Assembly: GCF_048006345.1 (NCBI RefSeq)
Contig: NZ_CP180351.1
Location: 186,001-250,000 of the forward strand
Length of the DNA: 64,000 nt
Direction: 5' to 3'
Source of the DNA: Marivita sp030148515
GTDB taxonomy: Bacteria; Pseudomonadota; Alphaproteobacteria; Rhodobacterales; Rhodobacteraceae
The position numbers were made by a program, and so were the translations under genes. The notes under the pieces were generated by a model. It saw only the letters and a program-made list of their open reading frames with translations, was not told where the DNA came from and ran no database searches. Shown in pieces: positions 15,472 through 23,594 of this stretch; within the stretch, counting starts at the first letter, position 1; each line of letters opens with the position of its first letter.

Positions 15472-16950
15472 ATGACCCAGCTACCGCATTATCCGCTTTT
15501 CATTGACGGCGTTTGGACGGAAGGGGGAAGCGGGCAGGTGATGCGGTCGCAGAACCCTGCGACGGGCGCGGATTGGGCGACATTTGCCTGTGCGGATGCG
15601 GGCGATGTGGACCGTGCAATTGGGGCGGCAAAGCGGGCGCTGAATGATCCGGCGTGGCGGGATATGACGCAGACGCAGCGGGGCAAGCTGCTCTATCGTC
15701 TGGCGGATCTGATTGCGGAACATGCGCAGGAGATTGGCCGGATCGAGACCACGGACAGTGGCAAGCTCTTGGCGGAAACGGCAAGCCAGACGGGCTATGT
15801 TGCGGATTATTATCGCTATTATGCGGGTCTGGCCGACAAGATCGAAGGCGCGGTTCTGCCCATCGACAAGCCGGACATGCATGTCTTCACCCGCCGTGAA
15901 CCGATTGGCGTTGTGGTGGCCATCGTGCCGTGGAACGCCCAGATGTTCCTGACCGCAACCAAGCTGGGTCCGGCCTTGGCGGCGGGCTGTACTGTGGTGC
16001 TCAAAGCGTCGGAAATTGCGCCTGCGCCGATGCTGGAATTCGCGCGGTTGATCGAAAAGGCGGGCTTTCCGCCCGGTGTGGTGTCGGTCATCACCGGCGA
16101 TGCAGAAAATTGCGCCATCCCGCTGACGCGTCATCCCGATGTGGACCGGATCGCCTTTACCGGCGGGCCGGAAACTGCACGGCATGTTATCCGCAACTCG
16201 GCCGAGAATTTCGCGGTGACGACGCTGGAGCTGGGCGGGAAATCCCCGATCCTCGTGTTTGAGGATGCCGATCTGGATGGCGCCGCCAACGGTCTGATCG
16301 CTGGCAATTTTGGCGCGTCGGGTCAAAGCTGCGTCGCGGGCAGCCGTGGGCTTGTGCATCGGTCGGTGATGGATGACCTGATCGCGCGGATCGAGGCCAA
16401 GATGGCGCATGTGGTCATTGGTGATCCGCTGGAGGCGGCGACGCATGTGGGTCCGCTCTGCACCGAGGCGCAGGTCAGGCGGATCGAGGCCACCTTGGCG
16501 GCGGCGGTCGAAGGCGGAGCGCAGATCCAGTTCGGTGGGACCCGTCTGGACCGACCCGGCAACTACATGGCCCCAACGCTGGTGAAATGTGTGGACGCAG
16601 GTACAGAAACGCTCAAGGTCGAGATGTTTGGCCCGGTCATGTCGCTTTTGCCGTTCGACACGGAAGACGAGGCCATCGCATTGGCCAATGACACCCCCTT
16701 CGGGTTGGGGTCGGGGGTTTTTACCCAGAACGTCGCCCGCGCGCATCGCGTGTCGGCGCGGATCAAGGCCGGGATTTGCTGGGTGAACACCTATCGCGCC
16801 GTGTCACCCATCGCGCCCTTCGGCGGGTTCAACCAGTCCGGCTATGGACGTGAAGCGGGGATTGAAGCCGTCCACGATTACACTCGGACCAAGACTGTCT
16901 GGATCAGCACGTCGGAAGCCCCCATGTCCAATCCCTTCGTGATGCGCTGA
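15472..16950 (+). CDS. Aldehyde dehydrogenase (NAD(P)+)
   Basis: The 492-residue enzyme shows the ALDH superfamily elements: VAIVPWNAQMF (cofactor pocket), the catalytic glutamate in TLELGGKSP, the catalytic cysteine in ASGQSCVAGSRG, and EMFGPVMSLLPF near the end. It should oxidise an aldehyde to the carboxylate. ATG 15472 was preferred to GTG 15460, which overlaps the monooxygenase stop. As the last gene of this operon it could oxidise the aldehyde made by the GMC enzyme or released by the monooxygenase. Substrate unknown. Confidence 0.93.
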   Translation: MTQLPHYPLFIDGVWTEGGSGQVMRSQNPATGADWATFACADAGDVDRAIGAAKRALNDPAWRDMTQTQRGKLLYRLADLIAEHAQEIGRIETTDSGKLLAETASQTGYVADYYRYYAGLADKIEGAVLPIDKPDMHVFTRREPIGVVVAIVPWNAQMFLTATKLGPALAAGCTVVLKASEIAPAPMLEFARLIEKAGFPPGVVSVITGDAENCAIPLTRHPDVDRIAFTGGPETARHVIRNSAENFAVTTLELGGKSPILVFEDADLDGAANGLIAGNFGASGQSCVAGSRGLVHRSVMDDLIARIEAKMAHVVIGDPLEAATHVGPLCTEAQVRRIEATLAAAVEGGAQIQFGGTRLDRPGNYMAPTLVKCVDAGTETLKVEMFGPVMSLLPFDTEDEAIALANDTPFGLGSGVFTQNVARAHRVSARIKAGICWVNTYRAVSPIAPFGGFNQSGYGREAGIEAVHDYTRTKTVWISTSEAPMSNPFVMR

Positions 16951-17054
16951 GTTGGTAGGCGCGTAGGCATGGCGCTGCGCAAAAATTAAAGAGGTATTCC
17001 AGTTGCAACTTTAAAAAATACTCCCAAATGCCTTTTCAGGGGCGGGAGTGTGCA

Positions 17055-17774
17055 ATGTTGACTGACGACAAGTTACTGACTTTGCCGTGTGGACGACCTT
17101 TCCACATGGACCGTTTGCGGTCTGATGGAATTCTCGGTGCGGACGAACTGGAGTTTTGCAAGACCCACGGCATCCCCCTTGCCTTTGATCCCATGCAATG
17201 TGGCTGGGTGCTGGCGCAGGGGATAGACGATCTGTTCCCGAATGAAGTGATTGACCCCGCGCATCCCAGAACGGGACGCGCGCAGACAAACGTTTCTTTG
17301 CATGTGCATCTGCGCCCTTGGGACATGAAGGATGCGCCGCGGCTTGTTGAACTGCTTGACGACCCCAAGATGTGGGAGACGCTACCAGAACCCTATCCCG
17401 GTGCTGTGACTCTCGAGATGGCACAATCCCTGATCGAGATCGCGAACCATGGAGGGCATCACAGCGTCTTTGCCATCCTTTATGACGATGTTCCTGTCGG
17501 CCAAGTGCGACTCCATTCTTTGGATAGCGCACAGGAAGACGGCGTTTCAGAACTCAGCTATTGGATTGGCCGCGCGTATTGGCGGCAGGGCTTTGCCAGT
17601 GCGGCGGTCGTTCCTTTTGTCCGGCAGTGCTTTGCAGAAGATGCGTCGCTCGTTGCGTTGATCGCCAAGGTCAGGGACGGCAATGTCGCGTCGCGGCGTG
17701 TGCTCGAGGCTGCCGGATTTGTGCCGAATGGCTGCGCGGACCCCGGTTGGGACCTGTTCCGTCGCACGCGCTGA
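17055..17774 (+). CDS. GNAT N-acetyltransferase with extra N-terminal region
   Basis: The 239-residue protein has a C-terminal RimJ/RimL-type GNAT domain from about residue 87: VHLRPWDMKDAPRLVELL, VFAILYDDVPVGQVRLH, ELSYWIGRAYWRQGFASAAV and VRDGNVASRRVLEAAGFV. The first 80 residues (with C12, C35 and C49) are not part of the normal fold and I do not recognise them. ATG 17055 follows GGGAG; an ATG at 17028 is in frame but has no ribosome site. It sits alone between two operons and faces the tungstate operon. The acetyl acceptor is unknown. Confidence 0.82.
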   Translation: MLTDDKLLTLPCGRPFHMDRLRSDGILGADELEFCKTHGIPLAFDPMQCGWVLAQGIDDLFPNEVIDPAHPRTGRAQTNVSLHVHLRPWDMKDAPRLVELLDDPKMWETLPEPYPGAVTLEMAQSLIEIANHGGHHSVFAILYDDVPVGQVRLHSLDSAQEDGVSELSYWIGRAYWRQGFASAAVVPFVRQCFAEDASLVALIAKVRDGNVASRRVLEAAGFVPNGCADPGWDLFRRTR

Positions 17775-17814
17775 TCGTTCGTCGTGCCTTGACCTGAGTT
17801 TCACGGCCGAGTTG

Positions 17815-17958
17815 TTTTTCCGGAAATTATACACGGCGTCGTCGTGCAATTTTCCTCGGGATACAAAAAAGCGTCTGCAAAATGCATGTTTGACCGTGAT
17901 GCGGACTTGATCTTTGCGACTGGAGCTGCGTAAATTTTCCGGAAGCGGAAATTATGCA
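17815..17958. repeat. Repeated GGAAATTATRCA motifs upstream of the tungstate operon
   Basis: The 199-base gap before the permease holds related AT-rich elements. CGGAAATTATACA (17821-17833) and CGGAAATTATGCA (17946-17958) match at 12 of 13 positions, 125 bases apart. GTGCAATTTTCC (17844-17855) is an imperfect inverted copy of the first, and TAAATTTTCC (17931-17940) is an imperfect inverted copy just before the second, from which it is separated by GGAAG. Each copy therefore forms an imperfect palindrome. These are candidate operators for metal-oxyanion control of tupBCA. The regulator is not in the window, and no canonical ModE site was recognised. Confidence 0.5.
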
Positions 17959-17973
17959 AGCTAAGGGTAAATT

Positions 17974-18681
17974 TTGCAAAGCATCGGAGACGCCCTGGGA
18001 CTCGCTTTCGCGCTGGTGTTGTCCGGTGATCGGGACCTTCTTGAAATCGTCCTCTTGTCACTGAGGGTTAGCCTAACCGCAACGATCATCGCTTGTGCCA
18101 TCGGCCTTCCGATCGGGGCACTTGTCGCGATTGGCCAGTTCCGAGGACGCAATGCGGTTCTCATCCTGATGAATGCCCTGATGGGGCTGCCGCCGGTGGT
18201 GGTTGGCCTGTTGGTGTACCTGCACCTGTCCCGGTCCGGACCGCTTGGCTTTCTCGGGCTGCTCTATACTCCGACGGCGATGATCATTGCGCAGACCATC
18301 CTGATCGCGCCGATTGTTGCGGCTTTGTCGCGGCAGGTTCTCGAAGACCTGCACACCGAATATGCAGACCAATTCCGGTCGCTGTGCCTGACCCGGATGC
18401 AGACTGTGCAGGCCTTGCTTTGGGACGCGCGGTATTCGCTGCTGACGGTGGGCCTTGCCGGGTTCGGGCGGGCTGTAGCCGAAGTGGGGGCCGTCATCAT
18501 CGTCGGTGGCAATATCGACCACCTGACGCGGGTGATGACGACGGCAATTGCGCTTGAGACCTCCAAAGGGGACCTTGCGCTGGCTTTGGCCCTTGGAATC
18601 ATCCTGCTGGTGATTGCTTTGGGTGTGAACGCGGCGGTGCAATCCGTTCGCATTACGGCGGCGCGGCAAGCCTATGTTTGA
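17974..18681 (+). CDS. tupB: Tungstate ABC transporter permease
   Basis: The 235-residue inner-membrane protein has about five hydrophobic spans and a permease loop SLCLTRMQTVQALLWDARYSLLTVGLAGFGRAVAEVGAVIIVGGNI, which is typical of the TupB/WtpB-type tungstate and molybdate permeases. The start is probably TTG 17974, with an AAGGG site upstream; no ATG is available near the N-terminus. It overlaps the ATPase gene by eight bases. The assignment to tungstate rests mainly on the TupA-like binding protein two genes downstream. The operon is preceded by the repeated AT-rich motifs. Confidence 0.83.
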   Translation: MQSIGDALGLAFALVLSGDRDLLEIVLLSLRVSLTATIIACAIGLPIGALVAIGQFRGRNAVLILMNALMGLPPVVVGLLVYLHLSRSGPLGFLGLLYTPTAMIIAQTILIAPIVAALSRQVLEDLHTEYADQFRSLCLTRMQTVQALLWDARYSLLTVGLAGFGRAVAEVGAVIIVGGNIDHLTRVMTTAIALETSKGDLALALALGIILLVIALGVNAAVQSVRITAARQAYV

Positions 18682-19429
18682 TGCGGCCGCCATGGGTTCT
18701 GACCCGTCCAATCGCACCGCGTCGCTGCCGGCGAGTTTTGACCTTGTGATGCGCGATGTTGGTCTGCGTTTTGACAATGTGATGGCGCTGGACGGTGTGA
18801 GCCTGGACCTAGGCACGACGGGGTGCACGGTCATCATGGGACCGAACGGTGCGGGCAAGAGCCTGCTGCTCAAGGTGATGCACGGTTTGATCACGCCGAG
18901 TTCCGGCTCGGTTCTTTGGGCCGGGGTACACCCGAAGGACGCGATGTCCAGACAGGCGCTTGTGTTTCAGAAGCCAGTGCTTTTGCGCCGCTCGGTTGCT
19001 GCGAATATCGACTTCGTGCTCAAGGCGCGCGGTAAGAACATGGCGCGGCGCGACGACCTGCTTGACCATGTCGGGCTTCGGCACAAGGCCAATCAGCCTG
19101 CGCGGCTGCTGTCGGGAGGCGAGGCGCAGCGTCTTGCCTTGGCGCGGGCTTTAGCAACCGATCCGGAGGTTCTTTTTCTGGACGAGCCGACGGCAAGCCT
19201 TGATCCGGCGTCTGTCCTGGCCATCGAGAAGATCGTTGCTGACGCACGGGACCGTGGGGCGCGCGTCGTTCTCGTGACTCATGACGTTGGACAGGCCCGG
19301 CGCATGGCGGACGATGTCGTGTTTCTGCACCGCGGGCGCATCGGGGAACATTCCCCGGCGGTGGCGTTTTTCCGGGAACCGCGTTGCGCCGCGGCCCGCG
19401 ACTACATCGACGGCAGAATTGTTATCTGA
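18674..19429 (+). CDS. tupC: Tungstate ABC transporter ATP-binding protein
   Basis: The 251-residue ATPase has Walker A GPNGAGKS, signature LLSGGEAQR, Walker B EVLFLDEPTASLDP and the switch histidine LVTHDVGQARR. There is no C-terminal regulatory Mop or TOBE domain, as expected for TupC rather than ModC. ATG 18674 overlaps the permease; ATG 18692 is an alternative. The first 30 residues are extra relative to a minimal ATPase. It powers uptake through the permease encoded just before it. Confidence 0.85.
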   Translation: MFDAAAMGSDPSNRTASLPASFDLVMRDVGLRFDNVMALDGVSLDLGTTGCTVIMGPNGAGKSLLLKVMHGLITPSSGSVLWAGVHPKDAMSRQALVFQKPVLLRRSVAANIDFVLKARGKNMARRDDLLDHVGLRHKANQPARLLSGGEAQRLALARALATDPEVLFLDEPTASLDPASVLAIEKIVADARDRGARVVLVTHDVGQARRMADDVVFLHRGRIGEHSPAVAFFREPRCAAARDYIDGRIVI

Positions 19430-19456
19430 CTCAACCAAGACCAAGCAGGGAGCATC

Positions 19457-20275
19457 ATGAATACCAATCCATTTCTCGCCACCGCGCTGGCACTGTGTAT
19501 CGCTGGGTCGGTATCGGCTCAGGAGAGCTCGATCATCGTGCAGTCCACGACTTCGACGGCCAATTCGGGCCTCTATGACTATCTCCTGCCGCTGTTCAAA
19601 GAGACATCGGGCATTCAGGTAAACGTGGTCGCTGTGGGCACCGGGCAGGCGATCAAGAATGCCGAGAACTGCGATGGCGATGTCTTGCTGGTTCATGCCA
19701 AGGCGTCGGAAGAGAAATTCGTCGCCGACGGGTTTGGAACGGTTCGGACCGACCTGATGTATAACGACTTTGTCGTGGTCGGCCCCAGCTCTGACCCGGC
19801 GGGTGTAGCCGGAATGAACGATGTTCAGGGGGCATTGACCAAGATCGCGGACAGCGGCGCATTGTTCGCCTCTCGCGGGGATGACAGTGGCACGCACAAG
19901 AAAGAAATGTCGCTCTGGGCCAGCGCCGGGGTCGATCCGACATCAGCAAGCGGCGGATGGTACCGTGAAACTGGATCAGGGATGGGCGCGACGCTGAACA
20001 CGGGGATCGGCATGGGTGCCTATGTTCTGACCGACCGCGCAACCTGGATCAGCTTCGAGAACAAGCAGGATTACCAGATCAGTGTCGAAGGCGATGACGA
20101 CATGTTCAACCAATATGGCGTGATCCCGGTCAATCCGGCCAAGTGCCCAAGTGTGAACGCAGACGCGGCCCAGACGTTTGCCGACTGGCTGGTTTCGGCG
20201 GACGGGCAGGCGGCCATCGCGGGTTACAAGGTGGCCGATCAGCAGCTGTTTTTCCCGAACGCCCCAACCAACTGA
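19457..20275 (+). CDS. tupA: Periplasmic tungstate-binding protein
   Basis: The 272-residue precursor has a short Sec signal (cut likely after SVSA), then the TupA fingerprints QSTTSTANSGLYDYLLP at the mature N-terminus and ASRGDDSGTHKKEM in the middle, both lining the oxyanion pocket. TupA binds tungstate very tightly to supply tungsten enzymes such as some formate dehydrogenases. The start ATG 19457 follows AGGGAG. It is last in the operon, 27 bases after the ATPase, and a strong terminator follows. Confidence 0.9.
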   Translation: MNTNPFLATALALCIAGSVSAQESSIIVQSTTSTANSGLYDYLLPLFKETSGIQVNVVAVGTGQAIKNAENCDGDVLLVHAKASEEKFVADGFGTVRTDLMYNDFVVVGPSSDPAGVAGMNDVQGALTKIADSGALFASRGDDSGTHKKEMSLWASAGVDPTSASGGWYRETGSGMGATLNTGIGMGAYVLTDRATWISFENKQDYQISVEGDDDMFNQYGVIPVNPAKCPSVNADAAQTFADWLVSADGQAAIAGYKVADQQLFFPNAPTN

Positions 20276-20286
20276 GAGGGCAGACA

Positions 20287-20312
20287 GGGGCGGCTGACTT
20301 GCCGCCCCTTTT
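20287..20312 (+). terminator. Rho-independent terminator after tupA
   Basis: A perfect eight-base stem GGGGCGGC / GCCGCCCC (20287-20294, 20301-20308) closes a six-base loop and is followed by TTTT. It lies 11 bases after the tupA stop and just before the convergent haem-protein gene. Confidence 0.88.
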
Positions 20313-20320
20313 GCATTGCC

Positions 20321-20932
20321 TCAGATCGCGGTCTGGGCCGGCCGGGGTCGCAGATACCAGTACCAGATACGGTAGCTTTCCAGTGCGATCAGCGGTGCGA
20401 AATGTACTGCCGCCGGAACCCAGCCGCCCCAATCGTGCAGCGACGCCCAGTGGACAAGGGTCAGAACAGCGGCCGCATAAGTCCAGCGTTGCAGCCATTT
20501 CCACCAAGTTCCCATTTTCCGCACGAACAGGTCTGCTGATGTCATGGCCAAGGGAACAAAGATCAAGAAGGCGATCCAGCCGGTCCAGATGTAGAGGCGG
20601 GACATCTCGGAGATGATTGTGGCGACCGACGATTTGTCGATCAGGTAGAACACGGTGTGCAAGAGACCGTAGCCAAAGGCCGCGACGCCGAAATACCGGC
20701 GGTTTTTCTTGAGCCATTGTGGCCCCCGCCAGCCTCGCAGCAGGAGCACCAAGGGTGTCGCCATCATCGTGATGATCAGGAACCGTGCGGAAAATTCGCC
20801 GCTTGGATGTACGAGGATGTGAAAGACACGCGGGTCCGTCGATGTGAGCGCTTCGATCGTCATGCCAATGGCGGGCAGGGCGAGGAGCAGCCACAGCCAG
20901 TAAGGGTTCAGGAATTCGAGTTTTTTGAGCAT
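20321..20932 (-). CDS. Ferric reductase-like (MsrQ/YedZ-type) transmembrane haem protein
   Basis: The 203-residue membrane protein has about six hydrophobic spans and histidines inside them (GYGLLHTVFYLI and TLVHWASLHDW), matching the ferric-reductase-like domain found in MsrQ/YedZ, the b-haem subunit that supplies electrons to the periplasmic methionine sulfoxide reductase MsrP. No msrP gene is adjacent, so the partner is uncertain. ATG 20932 follows GGAGGG. Its 244-base upstream region carries the terminator of the DUF2147 operon, so it is transcribed separately. Confidence 0.72.
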   Translation of the reverse strand: MLKKLEFLNPYWLWLLLALPAIGMTIEALTSTDPRVFHILVHPSGEFSARFLIITMMATPLVLLLRGWRGPQWLKKNRRYFGVAAFGYGLLHTVFYLIDKSSVATIISEMSRLYIWTGWIAFLIFVPLAMTSADLFVRKMGTWWKWLQRWTYAAAVLTLVHWASLHDWGGWVPAAVHFAPLIALESYRIWYWYLRPRPAQTAI

Positions 20933-21082
20933 GGTGCCCTCCGTGTCGGTTCTGATCTGACACGTCACACGGGCGACGCGCGGTATTCCGTCGGAGGGTT
21001 GTGAATTTTTTGTCTCAGCCAGTTTGTTCGGGGGCGAGAATGCTCGGCATTCGGCGGGCAATCCATTGCCGAAATGAAAGAA

Positions 21083-21112
21083 CCCTGCGCCGCGTTTACA
21101 CGTGGCGCAGGG
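21083..21112 (-). terminator. Strong hairpin/terminator after the DUF2147 gene
   Basis: CCCTGCGCC-g-CGT (21083-21095) pairs with ACG-t-GGCGCAGGG (21100-21112) around a four-base loop. On the minus strand it is followed by the T-rich stretch TTCTTTCATTT. It sits 64 bases after the DUF2147 stop. The T tract is interrupted, so termination may be partial. Confidence 0.68.
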
Positions 21113-21176
21113 CTTCCCTGTCGTACTCTTACCGATAAACCAATGTCGTGACAGGGATTCACTTGCGGCTACGGCA

Positions 21177-21572
21177 TCATTGCACCCGCCGCGAAGTCTG
21201 TGTCTGACAAATTCCGAGCACGCAGCCCGAGACCTTCAGGGTGGTTCCATCGAGTTCCATACGTGACTTGAAGGTGCGCCCGTTGCGCGGATCCCAGATA
21301 CGGCCATTGGTCCAGCGGCCAGCGCCATCGCCGGCCATGTCCCAGATCATGCGCTTGCCCGTATGTTCGTAGGCTTGCTCCTGTCCTGCCAGATCGCTGG
21401 CGCGGAGGATCGTGCCGCACAGTGTGGGACCACATGCGCTCAGTTCGACTTCGACATACCCTTGATCCGTGGGTTCCGTCCGCCAGATGCAGGTCGCATC
21501 CTTCGCCAGCAGTCCTTGAGGAGACACCGCCAATCCAATGACCAGAACGAGGCGGTTCAAGATAGAGGTCAC
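21177..21572 (-). CDS. DUF2147 family exported protein
   Basis: The 131-residue precursor has a Sec signal peptide (LNRLVLVIGLAVSPQGLLA) followed by a DUF2147-like body: CIWRTEPTDQGYVEVELSAC, LCGTILRA, GKRMIWDM and GRIWDPRNGRTFKSRMELDG, ending with LKVSGCVLGICQTQ. Four cysteines could form periplasmic disulfides. DUF2147 has no assigned activity. GTG 21572 is chosen because AGGAG lies six bases upstream; an ATG eight codons earlier lacks a site. The frame stays open far upstream through the next gene, but that part is a shadow. It lies 20 bases after the membrane-protein gene on the same strand. Confidence 0.78.
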   Translation of the reverse strand: MTSILNRLVLVIGLAVSPQGLLAKDATCIWRTEPTDQGYVEVELSACGPTLCGTILRASDLAGQEQAYEHTGKRMIWDMAGDGAGRWTNGRIWDPRNGRTFKSRMELDGTTLKVSGCVLGICQTQTSRRVQ

Positions 21573-21592
21573 TCGGTTCTCCTTTCCCGGTA

Positions 21593-22417
21593 TCATGAAA
21601 TGAAAGGTTGTGCCCAAAGGGCCTGCAGGAATGTGCCAAGTGTCAAAGCGGCATAGGCGACTGCGCTTGCCCAGACGAGGCGGTTGCCCAAGCTTCGGTT
21701 TGCCATCCCCGCAACCATCACACCAACCAGCGGAACTGCATGCAAGGCATGGGTTGCAAAGAAATGTCCGACCCTGAGGTCTCCGACCTCTCGCGACCAG
21801 CCCATCAGCGGCAGTGCCTCCCCAGTGATCGGAACACCGATATGGTGGCCCGGCATGGAGGACAGAACGCCTGCAATCGGCACCGTCAGCACAAACGTCA
21901 GGATGAGACCAAGAGCAAGCGACAGGTACAACGGGTCTTTCGCGACGCCTCGGTCGGCCTTCCAGAAGGCAAGCCCGAGAACAAGGCTGACGCTGGTCAG
22001 GATAATTGCTGCAACGCCCATCGCGCCGTAAATGATGCTCATCACGGGGCCGGTGTTGTAATGTGATGCCGTTGCGAACATCGCCGCGCCACCGATCCAC
22101 AGCATCTCGGCAATGGCGGCCAAGGATGCGACGATCAGGAACACCCGCATCCTGACCGACGCGATCACCCGGTGCGGGAGCATGCCAGCATAGACCGAAA
22201 GGGTCAGGAAGTAGATTGCCAGCGCGATCTGGAACTTGATCGGCTTGATCCAGACATTCTGGCCCTGGAACGTTCTGTCGTCCAGAAACAGGGCCGGAAC
22301 CGTCACGGCCAGCGACAGGACCATTGCGAGGCCGATCCGGAACAGGATGGGTTCGACGGCAGTGTTTGGAAGCCACAGCAGCCTGTTCGTCGGAGTATCG
22401 CAGGACACAAGGCTCAT
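21593..22417 (-). CDS. Multi-spanning membrane protein of unknown function
   Basis: The 274-residue protein has about seven hydrophobic helices, starting at residue 22 (FRIGLAMVLSLAVTVPALFL). Polar landmarks include QNVWIKPIKFQIALAIYF, MPGHHIGVP and LRVGHFFATHALHAVPL. The histidines within the membrane spans are notable and could bind haem or metal, but I do not recognise the family. The start at ATG 22417 overlaps the ABA4-like stop by four bases (ATGA), so these two are translationally coupled. Confidence 0.72.
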   Translation of the reverse strand: MSLVSCDTPTNRLLWLPNTAVEPILFRIGLAMVLSLAVTVPALFLDDRTFQGQNVWIKPIKFQIALAIYFLTLSVYAGMLPHRVIASVRMRVFLIVASLAAIAEMLWIGGAAMFATASHYNTGPVMSIIYGAMGVAAIILTSVSLVLGLAFWKADRGVAKDPLYLSLALGLILTFVLTVPIAGVLSSMPGHHIGVPITGEALPLMGWSREVGDLRVGHFFATHALHAVPLVGVMVAGMANRSLGNRLVWASAVAYAALTLGTFLQALWAQPFIS

Positions 22418-22854
22418 GCTGCTCTTGCCTCGGTGAAGCGCGGCGCAGCTTTCAGAACCAGCCGCAGGCACAGATATGCCAGCAGCCCAAATGGTCCGAG
22501 CAGGAACACGAAAGGCAGGATCGGAACGACGCACCAATGCGGGATGCCATGGTTGCGCGCGTCGCGGACGACCCATGCCCCGATGAACAGATCAAAAGCG
22601 AGGTAGTGAATCCAGCCTCCCAAAGCCACATTGGCATCGGAAAATAGCAACTGCACGTCGGCAAGCGTTTGAAATCCACCTGGCGCGTCCGCAAAGTGCA
22701 CAAGAATGATGATCGAATATCCAAGGCTCAATATGGCGGGGAGACCCCAACCGGCAAACAGGTCGATGGTTTTCGGCGCGAATGGCGCGAAAAGCAGAGC
22801 GATCCAGCCAGAGAGCGCAGCGGCATTTGCGATGGAGAACAAGGTTTCGGGCAT
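22414..22854 (-). CDS. ABA4-like family membrane protein
   Basis: The 146-residue protein has four hydrophobic spans and resembles the ABA4-like (DUF4281) family: N-terminal FSIANAAALSGWIALL, central GGWIHYLAFDLFIGAWVVRD, and C-terminal PFVFLLGPFGLLAYLCLR. Plant ABA4 acts in neoxanthin formation; bacterial members have no proven role. It is first in an operon with the seven-helix protein and the DUF2147 protein, and divergent from a TetR regulator. Two direct repeats in the gap suggest TetR control. Confidence 0.75.
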   Translation of the reverse strand: MPETLFSIANAAALSGWIALLFAPFAPKTIDLFAGWGLPAILSLGYSIIILVHFADAPGGFQTLADVQLLFSDANVALGGWIHYLAFDLFIGAWVVRDARNHGIPHWCVVPILPFVFLLGPFGLLAYLCLRLVLKAAPRFTEARAA

Positions 22855-22869
22855 GTGTTTTGAGCCGAC

Positions 22870-22918
22870 TCGATCTTTACACTGGATAGATGCGATGGTA
22901 CCGTCGATCTTTCCACTG
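22870..22918. promoter_or_regulatory. Direct repeats between the ABA4-like gene and tetR
   Basis: TCGATCTTTACACTG (22870-22884) and TCGATCTTTCCACTG (22904-22918) match at 14 of 15 positions and start 34 bases apart, close to three helical turns. They lie in the 104-base divergent region and are candidate binding sites for the adjacent TetR regulator. Confidence 0.55.
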
Positions 22919-22958
22919 TCAAGATATTCTTCCACCCTCCACTCACGGGCCTTCTGAC

Positions 22959-23582
22959 ATGACGGGTCACACCAAGTCCAAACGCTATCACCATGGGGAT
23001 CTGCGCCGCGCCATACTGGATGCTGGTGAAGAAGAACTGTCGGAACGCGGTGTTGCCGGTTTCTCGTTGCGCCGTGTCGCGGCACGGGTCGGTGTTAGCC
23101 ACACAGCCCCCGCGCATCATTTCGGTGACGCGGCGGGACTGATCGACGCTTTGGCGGAACGCGGTTTTCGCAGTCTTGTGGACTGTATGGAGGCCCGACA
23201 GGAGCGGGCGATCCAAACAGCCTACGAACGTCTGATCGCGACGGGGCAGGGCTATCTGGATTTTGCCTTGTCGGAACCTGCCATGTTTCGGCTGATCTTT
23301 GGTTTGGATCAAACCCCTGCCGAAGGCTCTTCATTGCAGGCTGCGGCCCTGAGCGCGTTTATGACACTCGCCCGGGCGGTTGGCGATTTGCGCGGGGCAG
23401 ATCCGATGCTCGACCCTGAAGGACGGATCGAAGTTCTGGCGTGCTGGACCCGGGCTCATGGTATCGCGGACCTGATTCTGTCGGGCTATATCGAATTGCC
23501 GGACGGAGAGAATGCCGAGGCCGAACGCGACGCGTTCTTTCGCAACATGCTTGCGGTGAACCTGTCGCCAAGGGACGTTTAG
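22959..23582 (+). CDS. TetR/AcrR family transcriptional regulator
   Basis: The 207-residue regulator has the TetR DNA-binding region: HHGDLRRAILDAGEEELSERG, then SLRRVAARVGVSHTAPAHHFGD as helix-turn-helix. It also has a C-terminal domain with WTRAHGIADLILSG, a WHG-type ligand/dimer motif. ATG 22959 gives the typical N-terminus; a longer frame from 22890 would run through the promoter repeats. It is divergent from the ABA4-like operon and convergent with the next gene, so its likely targets are the former and itself. Confidence 0.87.
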   Translation: MTGHTKSKRYHHGDLRRAILDAGEEELSERGVAGFSLRRVAARVGVSHTAPAHHFGDAAGLIDALAERGFRSLVDCMEARQERAIQTAYERLIATGQGYLDFALSEPAMFRLIFGLDQTPAEGSSLQAAALSAFMTLARAVGDLRGADPMLDPEGRIEVLACWTRAHGIADLILSGYIELPDGENAEAERDAFFRNMLAVNLSPRDV

Positions 23583-23594
23583 CCCGGCGATCCG

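Noticed and set aside
15481..16746. 421-residue minus-strand frame opposite the aldehyde dehydrogenase
   Set aside because: Complementary-strand shadow of a clear ALDH; no motif and no ribosome site.
21573..22376. Upstream extension of the DUF2147 frame
   Set aside because: The extension lies inside the seven-helix protein gene in another frame and shows no similarity. A ribosome site supports the GTG at 21572.
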